Below, one piece after another: positions 24,848 to 32,659 of a DNA stretch of 64,000 nucleotides (its first letter is position 1; each line of letters begins with the position of its first letter). The notes beneath the pieces were generated by a model. The model did not search any database. It had not been told where the DNA came from and was given only the letters and a program-made list of their open reading frames with translations. Origin of the DNA: DATFVA01 sp963811905 (GTDB lineage Bacteria > Bacteroidota > Ignavibacteria > Ignavibacteriales > Ignavibacteriaceae); NCBI GenBank assembly GCA_963811905.1, contig CAWETK010000008.1:1-64000 (forward strand). Direction: 5' to 3'. The position numbers were made by a program, and so were the translations under genes.

Positions 24848-26959
24848 TTACTTCAATAGTATAAATTTCCTGGCCAGAAAATAATTGCCTGATGACAATC
24901 TATATATGTACACACCACTTGCAAGTTTAGCTCCATCAAATTTAACCTCATATCTGCCCGCAGATTGTCGGTTATTTACCAGGGATGCCACTACTTCACC
25001 AAGGAGATTATATACAATCAATTTAACAAATCCACTTTTGGGGATCTGGTAACTGATGGTGGTGACCGGGTTAAATGGATTGGGATAATTCTGATTCAGC
25101 CGGAAGTTCATATGTTTATTTTCAATACGATCATCATCAGATCGTAATATTACGTCATCATTTTTTAAAATTGTACCCCAGTTTCCGAAAGCTATACCGC
25201 TATAATCATCGAAGACATAAATTCCGCCAAGAAGATTATTATTGCACCAGGTGGGAGATGATTCCCAGGTTACGCCGCCATCAGTTGTTGAAGCAATATA
25301 ACCCCGTGATCCCGTTATATACCCCACATTCTCATCTCTAAAATATACCCTAAAATTAGTTTTTGAAGGATCGCTATGGTATATCTCCCAGTTACCCCCT
25401 CCATTCGAAGTGTGCAAAACGATACCTGAATCCCCAACGACCCAGCCGTTATTTATATCGCTGAAATATATGTCCCACAAATATGACGTATGAATTTCAT
25501 AAGCAATTTCCCAATTTTCGCCGCCGTCGGAAGTCTTCAACAATTTGTGAGTATCTTCTGTCCATTCTTTTGATAAAATCCAGCCTGATTTTTCATCATT
25601 AAAGAAAATTCTGTGGAAACCATAATCTATAGATACCGGGACCGTCAATAATTCCCAGCTATCACCGAAATCCTGTGTTTTATATATTTTAGCAGACGAG
25701 GGTGTTGATAAATAACCTTTTCCACTTTCAAACATTTGAATATCATTAAACGATAGATATTCGGGGGCATTCAATGTATCCCAGCTTTCTCCCCCGTCCC
25801 TGGTCCTGTAAATTTTTCCCCAATCCCCAACAAGCCAGCCGTTTAATTCATCATAAAAATAAACCGATTCAAGTCCGCCGAGTCTTTTTTCAAATTTCTT
25901 AATCCAGGTATTTCCTCCGTCTTCACTTTTATATGCAACAGCAGAATTGGAATATCCAGTTATCCATCCGGTTTTATCATTAATAAACTGCATATCCATA
26001 AAACTGTAGAATCCATACTTATCCGTACTTTCCCAGGTGATTCCCCTATCAAAGCTTTTAAACATAACCCCAGCCTCACCTGCCATAATAAGTTTATCGG
26101 GGGAGGGTATAGCAAGATCATAAATATTAAAATCTCTCTCCATCATGAGATCATCATATATCCAGGTAATCCCGCCATTATTTGTATGGAAAAATTTTCC
26201 AAACGAAGCAGTTATATATCCATTCATATTGTCGACAAAATTAATCGAGAAAAAATTATCCTGGTTAGTAAACAATTGATCTACCCAAGTATACCCGGCA
26301 TCTGTTGTTTTCGAAATTAATCCGTTGCCTCCAATTGCCCATCCTTCATTTTCAGAAATGAAGCATAATTTTCGAAATCCTCTGTCAGATACTTTCATCC
26401 AGTCGAGTCCTCTGTCCGTTGTCCTGTACAAGCCATCGGAAGCTGTTATCCATCCGCAGATTTCATTAATAAAAAATACTGTCTTTAATTCTGCCTGATG
26501 ACTGCCGAGATTTTCAATGGACCAGTTTTGGCCGCCATCCTTCGTGTGAAAGACATTATTACTATATCCAACAGACCAGCCTTCATTTTTATCGATAAAT
26601 TTAATAGAATATAATCTATCAGCTCTTCCTGATTCCTGAATTTCCCAGGATTCGCCGCTATCAGTAGTATGTATGATTACCCCGGATTGGCAGCAGCCCC
26701 ATCCTTCATTTACATCTACAAAACTCAAATCATATATAGTCCCTTCTGTTTTAGAAAATTTAAAGTCCCAGTCTTCACCCCCGTTTGTCGTCTTCAGAAT
26801 TTTTCCAAAATCGCCGGCTATGAAGCCGGTACTGCTGTCGATAAACCGGATCTTAAGAATCGTATTCCCCTGGGGCTGAGGATTTGCCCAGTACCATTGA
26901 GAGAGACAAAACTGATTTAGGATTAAAATGAAGAAAAGACATTTTGGAATGATTCCCAT
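24848..26959 (-). CDS. Secreted YCF48/BNR-type beta-propeller with T9SS sorting domain
   Basis: The ATG at 26959 has a good Shine-Dalgarno (CAGGGAGGTTGT) and starts MGIIPKCLFFILILNQFCLS followed by Q, a signal peptide; a longer upstream frame was discarded. The 703-residue protein carries about a dozen repeats with GWxxGxxGxIxxTxDGGxxW character (IYRTRDGGESWDTL, VFHTKDGGQNWSIE, LYRTTDRGLDWMKV), enough for two seven-bladed propellers. It ends with LNQNYPNPFNPVTTISYQIP and LASGVYIYRL. In plants and cyanobacteria this propeller family assists photosystem assembly. In T9SS-bearing bacteria it serves mainly as an extracellular scaffold or binding module. Specific role unknown. Confidence 0.8.
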   Translation of the reverse strand: MGIIPKCLFFILILNQFCLSQWYWANPQPQGNTILKIRFIDSSTGFIAGDFGKILKTTNGGEDWDFKFSKTEGTIYDLSFVDVNEGWGCCQSGVIIHTTDSGESWEIQESGRADRLYSIKFIDKNEGWSVGYSNNVFHTKDGGQNWSIENLGSHQAELKTVFFINEICGWITASDGLYRTTDRGLDWMKVSDRGFRKLCFISENEGWAIGGNGLISKTTDAGYTWVDQLFTNQDNFFSINFVDNMNGYITASFGKFFHTNNGGITWIYDDLMMERDFNIYDLAIPSPDKLIMAGEAGVMFKSFDRGITWESTDKYGFYSFMDMQFINDKTGWITGYSNSAVAYKSEDGGNTWIKKFEKRLGGLESVYFYDELNGWLVGDWGKIYRTRDGGESWDTLNAPEYLSFNDIQMFESGKGYLSTPSSAKIYKTQDFGDSWELLTVPVSIDYGFHRIFFNDEKSGWILSKEWTEDTHKLLKTSDGGENWEIAYEIHTSYLWDIYFSDINNGWVVGDSGIVLHTSNGGGNWEIYHSDPSKTNFRVYFRDENVGYITGSRGYIASTTDGGVTWESSPTWCNNNLLGGIYVFDDYSGIAFGNWGTILKNDDVILRSDDDRIENKHMNFRLNQNYPNPFNPVTTISYQIPKSGFVKLIVYNLLGEVVASLVNNRQSAGRYEVKFDGAKLASGVYIYRLSSGNYFLARKFILLK

Positions 26960-27160
26960 ACAACCTCCCTGACCATTTAAGTTTTTATGAATCTTTTTCA
27001 CTTTTATGATCCGGTGAGAATCTGTGTAATAAAATTCCTTGTACATAATCGAACCCTGCCCAATTTGCTCACCTGCTATACGAAATTGCAATTTCAAATT
27101 GGAAAAAAGAACGATTAGAAACAACTAATAAAAACACACCGGAAAATATTTGAGTTTTTT

Positions 27161-27250
27161 GTTAGAATTTCATAAATGAAATTCCTACACAGTTCAACTT
27201 GCAGCCATTAACACAGTCACATCTTTTTAATTGCAAAAAGGTTCTGCTTA
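27161..27250. repeat. Dispersed repeat with GAATTTCATAAATGAAATTC palindrome
   Basis: The perfect 20-bp palindrome at 27165-27184 is followed by CTACACAGTTCAACTTGCAG and TCACATCTTTTTAATTGC. Similar palindrome-plus-tail units occur at 36309-36400 and the palindrome alone at 19260-19279. The rest of 26960-27399 shows no gene. Confidence 0.65.
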
Positions 27251-27399
27251 TCCTCTTCTTCCCTGGCTAAAGCGGGGGTTTGAATCACATTCCATCCCGA
27301 TACTTTACTGATTCCCGGAAGATTTTTTACAATTCTATGACAACTTTCAGGGGTTTTACAAATAAGTTCAGATAAGATAAATAAAGTACGGGCAATAAA

Positions 27400-27831
27400 A
27401 TGAAAAACATTATCTGTGCAATCCTTATTCCGGCATTCCTAGCCCAGGCAGTGGGATGTTACAGTTCAAATGAAATTAAGCTGACAGAGCTGGATCAGTA
27501 TAAGAATGAGAAACTGTACCTTACAACGAAGGATTCGTCTGAATATATTTTGTTCAACGGGTCCGGGAACCTAAAGACTTCCACCTGGGAAATTATGAAT
27601 GACAGTCTTATCCTGTCATCCGACAAACTTTTACCGTATTTACAAAATGCGCAGCTGCGGGTAAACGAACGAACTATAGTTCCTTTCTCATCAATTGACT
27701 ATGTGCGATCTCAGGAATTCAACGGGCTCACAACGGGATTTCTGGTATTAGGTATACTTGGAGCAGCATTTATTTATTTCGCTGCTAATTATACGATTAA
27801 GATGAGAGGCGGAAACGGTGTTTTACGCTAG
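27400..27831 (+). CDS. Small lipoprotein with a C-terminal membrane segment, unknown function
   Basis: The 143-residue protein has a lipoprotein signal (FLAQAVGC, Cys at about residue 20). A beta-rich middle (KLYLTTKDSSEYILF, WEIMNDSLILSS, IPFSSIDYVRSQEF-like strands) follows. One hydrophobic helix lies near the C-terminus (TTGFLVLGILGAAFIYFAA) before a short basic end. The middle looks like a small sandwich similar to many Bacteroidota lipoproteins, in which a short domain sets a value and then VRSQEFNGLTTG leads into the helix. It is a stand-alone gene followed by the MITE-like element. I cannot assign a function. Confidence 0.65.
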   Translation: MKNIICAILIPAFLAQAVGCYSSNEIKLTELDQYKNEKLYLTTKDSSEYILFNGSGNLKTSTWEIMNDSLILSSDKLLPYLQNAQLRVNERTIVPFSSIDYVRSQEFNGLTTGFLVLGILGAAFIYFAANYTIKMRGGNGVLR

Positions 27832-27990
27832 CAGCAATTATTATAAGGAAAACGTTTCTGACCAGGAAAAATTAACTCCAGCAAAGGAGAAATTTCAGGT
27901 GCGTATAAAGGAATGCTGAAAAACAATCCGGGCGGATGATTCTGCTTTTTACTTCCCCGATAGGTAGAGTCGGGTTCGCCCCGCCACTCC

Positions 27991-28113
27991 AGAGGCTGTG
28001 TGAAAATAAAACGTGAGGAACAATTCAGCGCAGCGGAATACAGAAAATTTAACTTTTTTAATGGCGAAGGGTGAGCGAAACAACGTTTCGCTCTACATTT
28101 TCACACAGCCTCT
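27991..28113. mobile_element. MITE-like element with perfect 17-bp terminal inverted repeats
   Basis: AGAGGCTGTGTGAAAAT (27991-28007) and ATTTTCACACAGCCTCT (28097-28113) are perfect inverted copies bounding 123 bp with no coding capacity. GAGGCTGTGTGAAAA resembles terminal repeats of some IS1182-type elements. The interior includes GAGCGAAACAACGTTTCGCTC (28073-28093), linking it to the GCGAAAC palindromes elsewhere. No clear target duplication is seen, and no matching transposase is in the window. Confidence 0.65.
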
Positions 28114-28145
28114 CAAAACTCCAACACCCCTTGTTTCAGCCGGTT

Positions 28146-29615
28146 CTATTTAATTACTTCTTCTCTTTTGTAATTGCCGTTTGCTATCTGCACTGCCGTC
28201 TCGTAAGCCAGGTTTACAATTTTTTGATACAATGGTCCATTGAGTGTTTCTACTTTATCCGATGGCTGGTGAAGGTGATCGTAACTGTTCGTGGTTACAA
28301 AGTATAAGCAGGGGATTCCCTTTTCGTGAAAGGGGGTTGCATCTGCGCCGCCGCCGTTCCAGGTTTCGTCAACCATCATCTTATCGCCTGTTTGATCGAT
28401 CTGTTTTGCTATCTGCCAGAGGTTTGGTGCGCTTTTGCCGTTGCCGACTTTTATACTGTCGCCGTATCCCACACAGTCGAGGTTCAGCATTGCAGTAATA
28501 TTCTTATAATCATTCTTCCAGCTTTCAACAAAGTGCTTCGATCCGTTCAGTCCCTGCTCTTCTCCCGCAAATAAAACGAATATCACCGAACGCAGCGGTC
28601 TTATTCCATTCTTCACAAATGCTTTCGCAATTTCCATTACGCCGGACGCTCCTGAAGCATTGTCGTTTGCTCCGGGGAATAATAATCCTGCCTGGGTGCC
28701 GACGTGATCAAGGTGCGCACCGATAACGACATATTCGTTCTTAAGTACAGAATCGGTGCCTTCAATCATTCCCGCAATGTTCATAGTTCCGGCATCTTTC
28801 TCGTAACGTGCATTAACTTCAACCATTGCTTTTGATGTAAGGTTCATTGAAAACGGTTTTTTACTTTCATCTATTTTCGTCTGGCATCCTTTTATTGTAA
28901 AACCGTTCCCGCTTAAAAGCTTATCTGCCGCATCCAGTGAAATATGAAGCTGCGGAAAATCTACAGGCTGCTCTCCTTCACCATGAAGAACGCTTCCAAT
29001 CAAAGGCTGCGGTTCTTTATCGTTTGGAAGCGAAACAAAAAGGATTCCCTTTGCGCCATGCTTCTTTGCTGTTAATGATTTTTCGCGCGGATAGTTCTCG
29101 CCCCAGTCTTTATCGTTATTCTTCCAGCCGGGATTGTACTTGAATACCATTACTATTTTATTCTTTACATTTATGCCTGCATAATCGTCATACTCCAGAT
29201 CAGGACGCGAAATTCCATACCCGCAGAAAACTACAGGCAGTGTGAAGCTGTTCGATCCTGTAAATCCCCGCATAACAAAATCTTTGCCCAGCTCATAATC
29301 CGTAGTATCGGTTCCCGTCATAACTCTGAATACTGCCGGTGTATCTATCTGGTTGTATTCGATATTAAAATATTGAAAATATCCTTTGTCTCCTGCAGGT
29401 TTCAATCCCAGCTCAGAAAACTTATCGGCAGCAAACTTTGCAGCCTTGTTATAGCCAGGACTGCCGGCCAGCCTTCCTCCGTATTCTGCAGATGAGAGTA
29501 TCCTGACATTATTAATCAGGTCATCTTTATTAATTCTAAATTGTTCTGTTGCACTTTGTGCATTAATAATTATTGATGCAAGAAAAAGAGTAAGGGTAAT
29601 TAGTGGTGTTTTCAT
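28146..29615 (-). CDS. Secreted M28-family zinc aminopeptidase-like peptidase
   Basis: The 489-residue protein has a signal peptide (MKTPLITLTLFLASIIINAQ), a pro-like helical region and an inserted protease-associated domain (about 120-250). The M28 catalytic core shows the co-catalytic zinc ligands: His301 in GAHLDHVG, Asp in GANDNASG, the Glu pair in FAGEEQGLNGS, Asp in NLDCVG and His in YDHLHQPSD. Family members remove N-terminal residues from peptides. With no T9SS sorting domain it is likely periplasmic. The gene is single and followed by an octamer minisatellite on its upstream side. Confidence 0.9.
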   Translation of the reverse strand: MKTPLITLTLFLASIIINAQSATEQFRINKDDLINNVRILSSAEYGGRLAGSPGYNKAAKFAADKFSELGLKPAGDKGYFQYFNIEYNQIDTPAVFRVMTGTDTTDYELGKDFVMRGFTGSNSFTLPVVFCGYGISRPDLEYDDYAGINVKNKIVMVFKYNPGWKNNDKDWGENYPREKSLTAKKHGAKGILFVSLPNDKEPQPLIGSVLHGEGEQPVDFPQLHISLDAADKLLSGNGFTIKGCQTKIDESKKPFSMNLTSKAMVEVNARYEKDAGTMNIAGMIEGTDSVLKNEYVVIGAHLDHVGTQAGLLFPGANDNASGASGVMEIAKAFVKNGIRPLRSVIFVLFAGEEQGLNGSKHFVESWKNDYKNITAMLNLDCVGYGDSIKVGNGKSAPNLWQIAKQIDQTGDKMMVDETWNGGGADATPFHEKGIPCLYFVTTNSYDHLHQPSDKVETLNGPLYQKIVNLAYETAVQIANGNYKREEVIK

Positions 29616-29729
29616 ATCAGTATATAGTTTCTATAAAATGAATATACAAAAATACGAAAAAGATAGGAGGGAGAGGAAATGTATGACTGTATGTTTGTAT
29701 GGATGAATGTCTGAACGGATTACAGGAGG

Positions 29730-29877
29730 AATGATTGGGTGATTGGATGATTGAATGATTGAATGATTGGGTGATTGAATGATTGAATGATTGGGTGATT
29801 GAATGATTGGTGATTGGATGATTGATTGATTGAAAGATTGGATGATTGAATGGCTGAAAGATTGAATGGCTGAATGT
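29730..29877. repeat. Octamer minisatellite (ATGATTGA / ATGATTGG type)
   Basis: Roughly eighteen imperfect 8-bp units (ATGATTGG, ATGATTGA, GTGATTGA) in tandem. The same array type occurs at 34704-34840, and in complement at 36583-36604 and 36806-36827. Frames across it encode only FNHSIIQS-like low complexity. Confidence 0.75.
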
Positions 29878-29943
29878 TTGTGTGGAGCGAATCACGACTC
29901 CGCAAGGGGCTTGACGTTTGGTTTCCCTTTTTTCATTTTTACT

Positions 29944-30062
29944 TGCCGCTCTGCGGCTTATCGACTATTACTTATTCTATTTTCTACTAATTTACGCCGC
30001 TCTGCGGCTTTGACGCCAATGCTTCCGGCGGATGCCGCCACTTTCGAATGCATCACTTCGCG
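29944..30062. repeat. GCCGCTCTGCGGC hairpin repeats in the spacer before the membrane protein
   Basis: TTGCCGCTCTGCGGCTT occurs at about 29942-29958, and CGCCGCTCTGCGGCTT occurs again near 29995-30010. The related palindrome CCGGCGGATGCCGCC lies near 30025. No gene is seen between 29616 and 30224 apart from these repeats and the minisatellite. Confidence 0.5.
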
Positions 30063-30224
30063 ACTTAGTGCCTGGCGGCATATACTCAACATCAGTATAA
30101 GCAGTCAAATCACGAATTTAATCCGCTGATCCGTTTAAAGACCGTTTTGACGATTTCGGTAACTATTTTTAATGGTCAGATTTTTACCATTCCACTTGTT
30201 ATTAATAATAGAGGGAGAAATTTT

Positions 30225-30575
30225 ATGGAGAGAAAATATATCATTCCCGCTTCAACAATGATCTCGGGTTTATTCCTATGGATCATATTCCTGGTATTCT
30301 ATAATTCAGACGAAGTTATGCCCCGGACAGAAATATTAATCGGTCTGATATCAGGAGGTTTGATCCTTTTTTCTGCTTTCAGATGCCGGGCAGTTGGGGG
30401 ACCCCCTGAAGGAAATATCTTCCGCGCATCTCTGCTTTTTGTGATGACCGTATTATCGTTCTGGCTGATCGGCAGTACTTCTGCATTGATATTACTTGCC
30501 GGATCAGCTGCAACACTGCTGCTGGTGTTTGCTTCTGAATTAAACAGGAAAAAAAGAATAGAGCAGAAGTTATGA
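30225..30575 (+). CDS. Small membrane protein with four predicted helices, unknown function
   Basis: The ATG at 30225 follows a Shine-Dalgarno (GAGGGAG) and gives 116 residues; an earlier in-frame start lacks one. Four hydrophobic stretches are seen: ASTMISGLFLWIIFLVFY, ILIGLISGGLILFSAF, ASLLFVMTVLSFWLIG and SALILLAGSAATLLLVFA, ending in a basic tail (NRKKRIEQKL). It should be an inner-membrane protein with both ends in the cytoplasm. It lies 72 bp before an NTF2-like gene on the same strand and may share its transcript. No family recognised. Confidence 0.65.
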   Translation: MERKYIIPASTMISGLFLWIIFLVFYNSDEVMPRTEILIGLISGGLILFSAFRCRAVGGPPEGNIFRASLLFVMTVLSFWLIGSTSALILLAGSAATLLLVFASELNRKKRIEQKL

Positions 30576-30647
30576 AGCATTAAGTCCGGTGCGTACTGTG
30601 GAAACATTTTGTAAATTCCGGCTGCATAAAAGAAAAGGATAATTCAT

Positions 30648-31040
30648 ATGGAACAGAAAAATGAGGAAGTCACAGTAGATTTTCTGCAGTCATTCGCCGA
30701 CGCATTTAATGCACACGACATAAACGCTGTAATGTCTCATATGACCGACGATTGTATTTTTCAGGCATCGGCGGGAGCGGATTATGACGGGCAAAAATTT
30801 ACGGGTCAGGTACAGGTAAGGAATGCATTCGAAGATGTGTTTGAAACTTTCCCTGATGCTCACTGGGGTAATTCCCGGCACTTCGTTTCAGGCAACAGGG
30901 GGTTCTCCGAATGGATCCTTTCGGGAACTAAAAAGGATGGGACAAAGATTGAAGTAACAGGATGCGATTTATTTACTTTCAGGAACGGCAAAATTGCAAT
31001 CAAAAATTCTTATAGAAAGAATCGCCCATCCGGAAAATAA
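30648..31040 (+). CDS. SnoaL/NTF2-like small protein
   Basis: The 130-residue protein has the SnoaL-like pattern: DFLQSFADAFNAHDINAVMS, MTDDCIFQASAGADYDG, VRNAFEDVFETFPDAHWG and the closing strand DLFTFRNGKIAIKNSYR. A weak ribosome-binding site (AAGGATAATTCAT) precedes the ATG. Proteins of this fold act as cyclases, isomerases, hydratases or ligand carriers. The Asp/His pair in FPDAHWG lies at the usual pocket position but does not fix a reaction. It ends 23 bp before a convergent T9SS gene. Confidence 0.75.
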   Translation: MEQKNEEVTVDFLQSFADAFNAHDINAVMSHMTDDCIFQASAGADYDGQKFTGQVQVRNAFEDVFETFPDAHWGNSRHFVSGNRGFSEWILSGTKKDGTKIEVTGCDLFTFRNGKIAIKNSYRKNRPSGK

Positions 31041-31063
31041 GAAAACCCGTTCGGAATGGAAGC

Positions 31064-32107
31064 TCATTTCAGTAGTATCATCTTCCGGGCTGTCCGGAAT
31101 GCGGTATTTCCTGTTAATGTCTCTACTTCAACCTGGTAAATGTACATTCCTGAAGCAAGGTTCTCTGCGTTAAAGATTATTGTATGCCCGCCGGCGGATA
31201 CCTGCCCGTTTACCAGTTCTTTTACCCTTTCACCGAGCATATTATAAACATATATCTTTACATTACTTTCTTTAGGGAGATTGAAATTTATTTTTGTGGT
31301 CGGGTTAAAAGGATTCGGATAATTCTGCTCAAGAATGAAATCTGCCGGGGTGTTCTCTGTTTCATCTACGCCTGTAGCAGTCAGTTCATTATAACCGATC
31401 GTTTCCGACTGGTAAACTGTCATTGATCTGATACTCTGTACAAATACAACTACACTTAAGCTGTCTGCATCCCATAGCGGATCTATGTCAATCATCTGAG
31501 AAATGTTTTTAGTCTCATTCATATCGATAGTGAATTGCTGCCCTTCAGGTGCAGGAAACATTTTTCTCATTACATGTTTATGATATACAATGCTGTTCCT
31601 TCCGGCATAATAAAGGTCTTCAACTGCCACAAAATGAATGACAAGGTCACTGTCGGGAATTTCTCCTGTTCTTGTTACATTTGCATTAATATTAAATTGG
31701 GTTGAACTCCGCGTTCCGCTTAATATTATTTTTAAAGGACTCTCAACTGTAATAAGGTTGTCGAGACTTGCTGCCCATCCGGATGCACTCCCCTGGTGAA
31801 TTCCGTCGAACCAGCCCTGCGGTGTAGCCTGAACCGGGTTATAATAACTATTCCTTGCGTCTGATCCTTCCATGCTCTGATGATAAAGCGGATCATCCGA
31901 ATAGGGATAAACCATATGATAAAAAATGTAGTTTATTTTATCTCCGTTTTGTCCTGCGAGGTAACTATTTACAGCATTATGTGCAGGAGGACAAAGCGGG
32001 CAGTTTGAATTTGTGAAAACTTCAACTAAAACTTTTCTTTCTTCCTGTGCAAAAATCGTTGCGGTGAACAAGTATGAAATTGCAGCAGCAAGTATAAAAA
32101 ACTTCAT
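31064..32107 (-). CDS. Omp28-like thioredoxin-fold protein with T9SS sorting domain
   Basis: The ATG at 32107 follows a Shine-Dalgarno (CCGAGGAGAGAA) and starts MKFFILAAAISYLFTATIFA followed by Q; a longer upstream frame was discarded. The 347-residue protein has a thioredoxin-like start, KVLVEVFTNSNCPLCPPAHN with a CPLC redox-type motif, then segments typical of Omp28-related proteins (GWFDGIHQG, YHKHVMRKMFP). A T9SS domain follows (LEQNYPNPFNPTTKINFNLP, LASGMYIYQVEV). It should be surface-exposed or secreted. The CxxC could act in disulfide exchange or bind a metal or cofactor; the partner is unknown. Confidence 0.8.
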   Translation of the reverse strand: MKFFILAAAISYLFTATIFAQEERKVLVEVFTNSNCPLCPPAHNAVNSYLAGQNGDKINYIFYHMVYPYSDDPLYHQSMEGSDARNSYYNPVQATPQGWFDGIHQGSASGWAASLDNLITVESPLKIILSGTRSSTQFNINANVTRTGEIPDSDLVIHFVAVEDLYYAGRNSIVYHKHVMRKMFPAPEGQQFTIDMNETKNISQMIDIDPLWDADSLSVVVFVQSIRSMTVYQSETIGYNELTATGVDETENTPADFILEQNYPNPFNPTTKINFNLPKESNVKIYVYNMLGERVKELVNGQVSAGGHTIIFNAENLASGMYIYQVEVETLTGNTAFRTARKMILLK

Positions 32108-32199
32108 TTCTCTCCTCGGAGCTATTAGTATAATGTTTAAAATGAAGTTATAAAAGATGGATCCAAATTGTATCACGAAAATGTAACAGAAGGTAAAAA

Positions 32200-32530
32200 G
32201 ATGGATGATGGTTGATGGATGATGGAAGATGGATAGTAAGGGGGAAGGAGAGAAGGTGAGAAGGTGAGAAGATAAGAAGGTAAGAAGATAAGAAGGTAAG
32301 CAAGATTAAAGATAAAAGTAAGAAGTAATAAGTGCGACCCCGCCTGACGTCGAGACAGGCAGCGCAGCGGATAGGGTGGGGATTTTGCATTGGGAGTTGC
32401 GGGAAGGTGGGAAGGAGAGAAGATGGTTGATGGTTGATGGAAAGTGAGAAGGTAAGAAGATAAGAAGGTAAGAAGATAAGAAGATAAGAAGGTAAGAAGA
32501 TAAGAAGATAAGAAGGTAAGAAGGTAAGAT
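32200..32530. repeat. Octamer minisatellites (AGAAGGTA / GATGGTTG types)
   Basis: Two arrays, about 32240-32315 and 32445-32530, of AGAAGATA/AGAAGGTA units, mixed with GATGGATGATGGTTGATGG at 32200-32235 and again near 32420. Between them is a non-repeat stretch with GACCCCGCCTGACGTCGAGA. No gene is seen in 32108-32659. Confidence 0.7.
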
Positions 32531-32659
32531 GCCGTTCACCTTACCCCTTAAAAACTCCATCCCCTCAAACCTCCGTTCCTCCTTTCTGCTTTTTAATTCC
32601 CCCGAAAGTTTGGTAAAATAGGAGGAATTATTATTTGTTTTTCAATTATTGGAAGTAAA

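Noticed and set aside
27961..27990. GTAGAGTCGGGTTCGCCCCG, resembling a tRNA T-arm
   Set aside because: No acceptor, D or anticodon stem can be drawn around it.
29617..29905. Frames encoding repeated FNHSIIQS
   Set aside because: They are translations of the 8-bp minisatellite, present in several phases; the same appears at 34641-34862.
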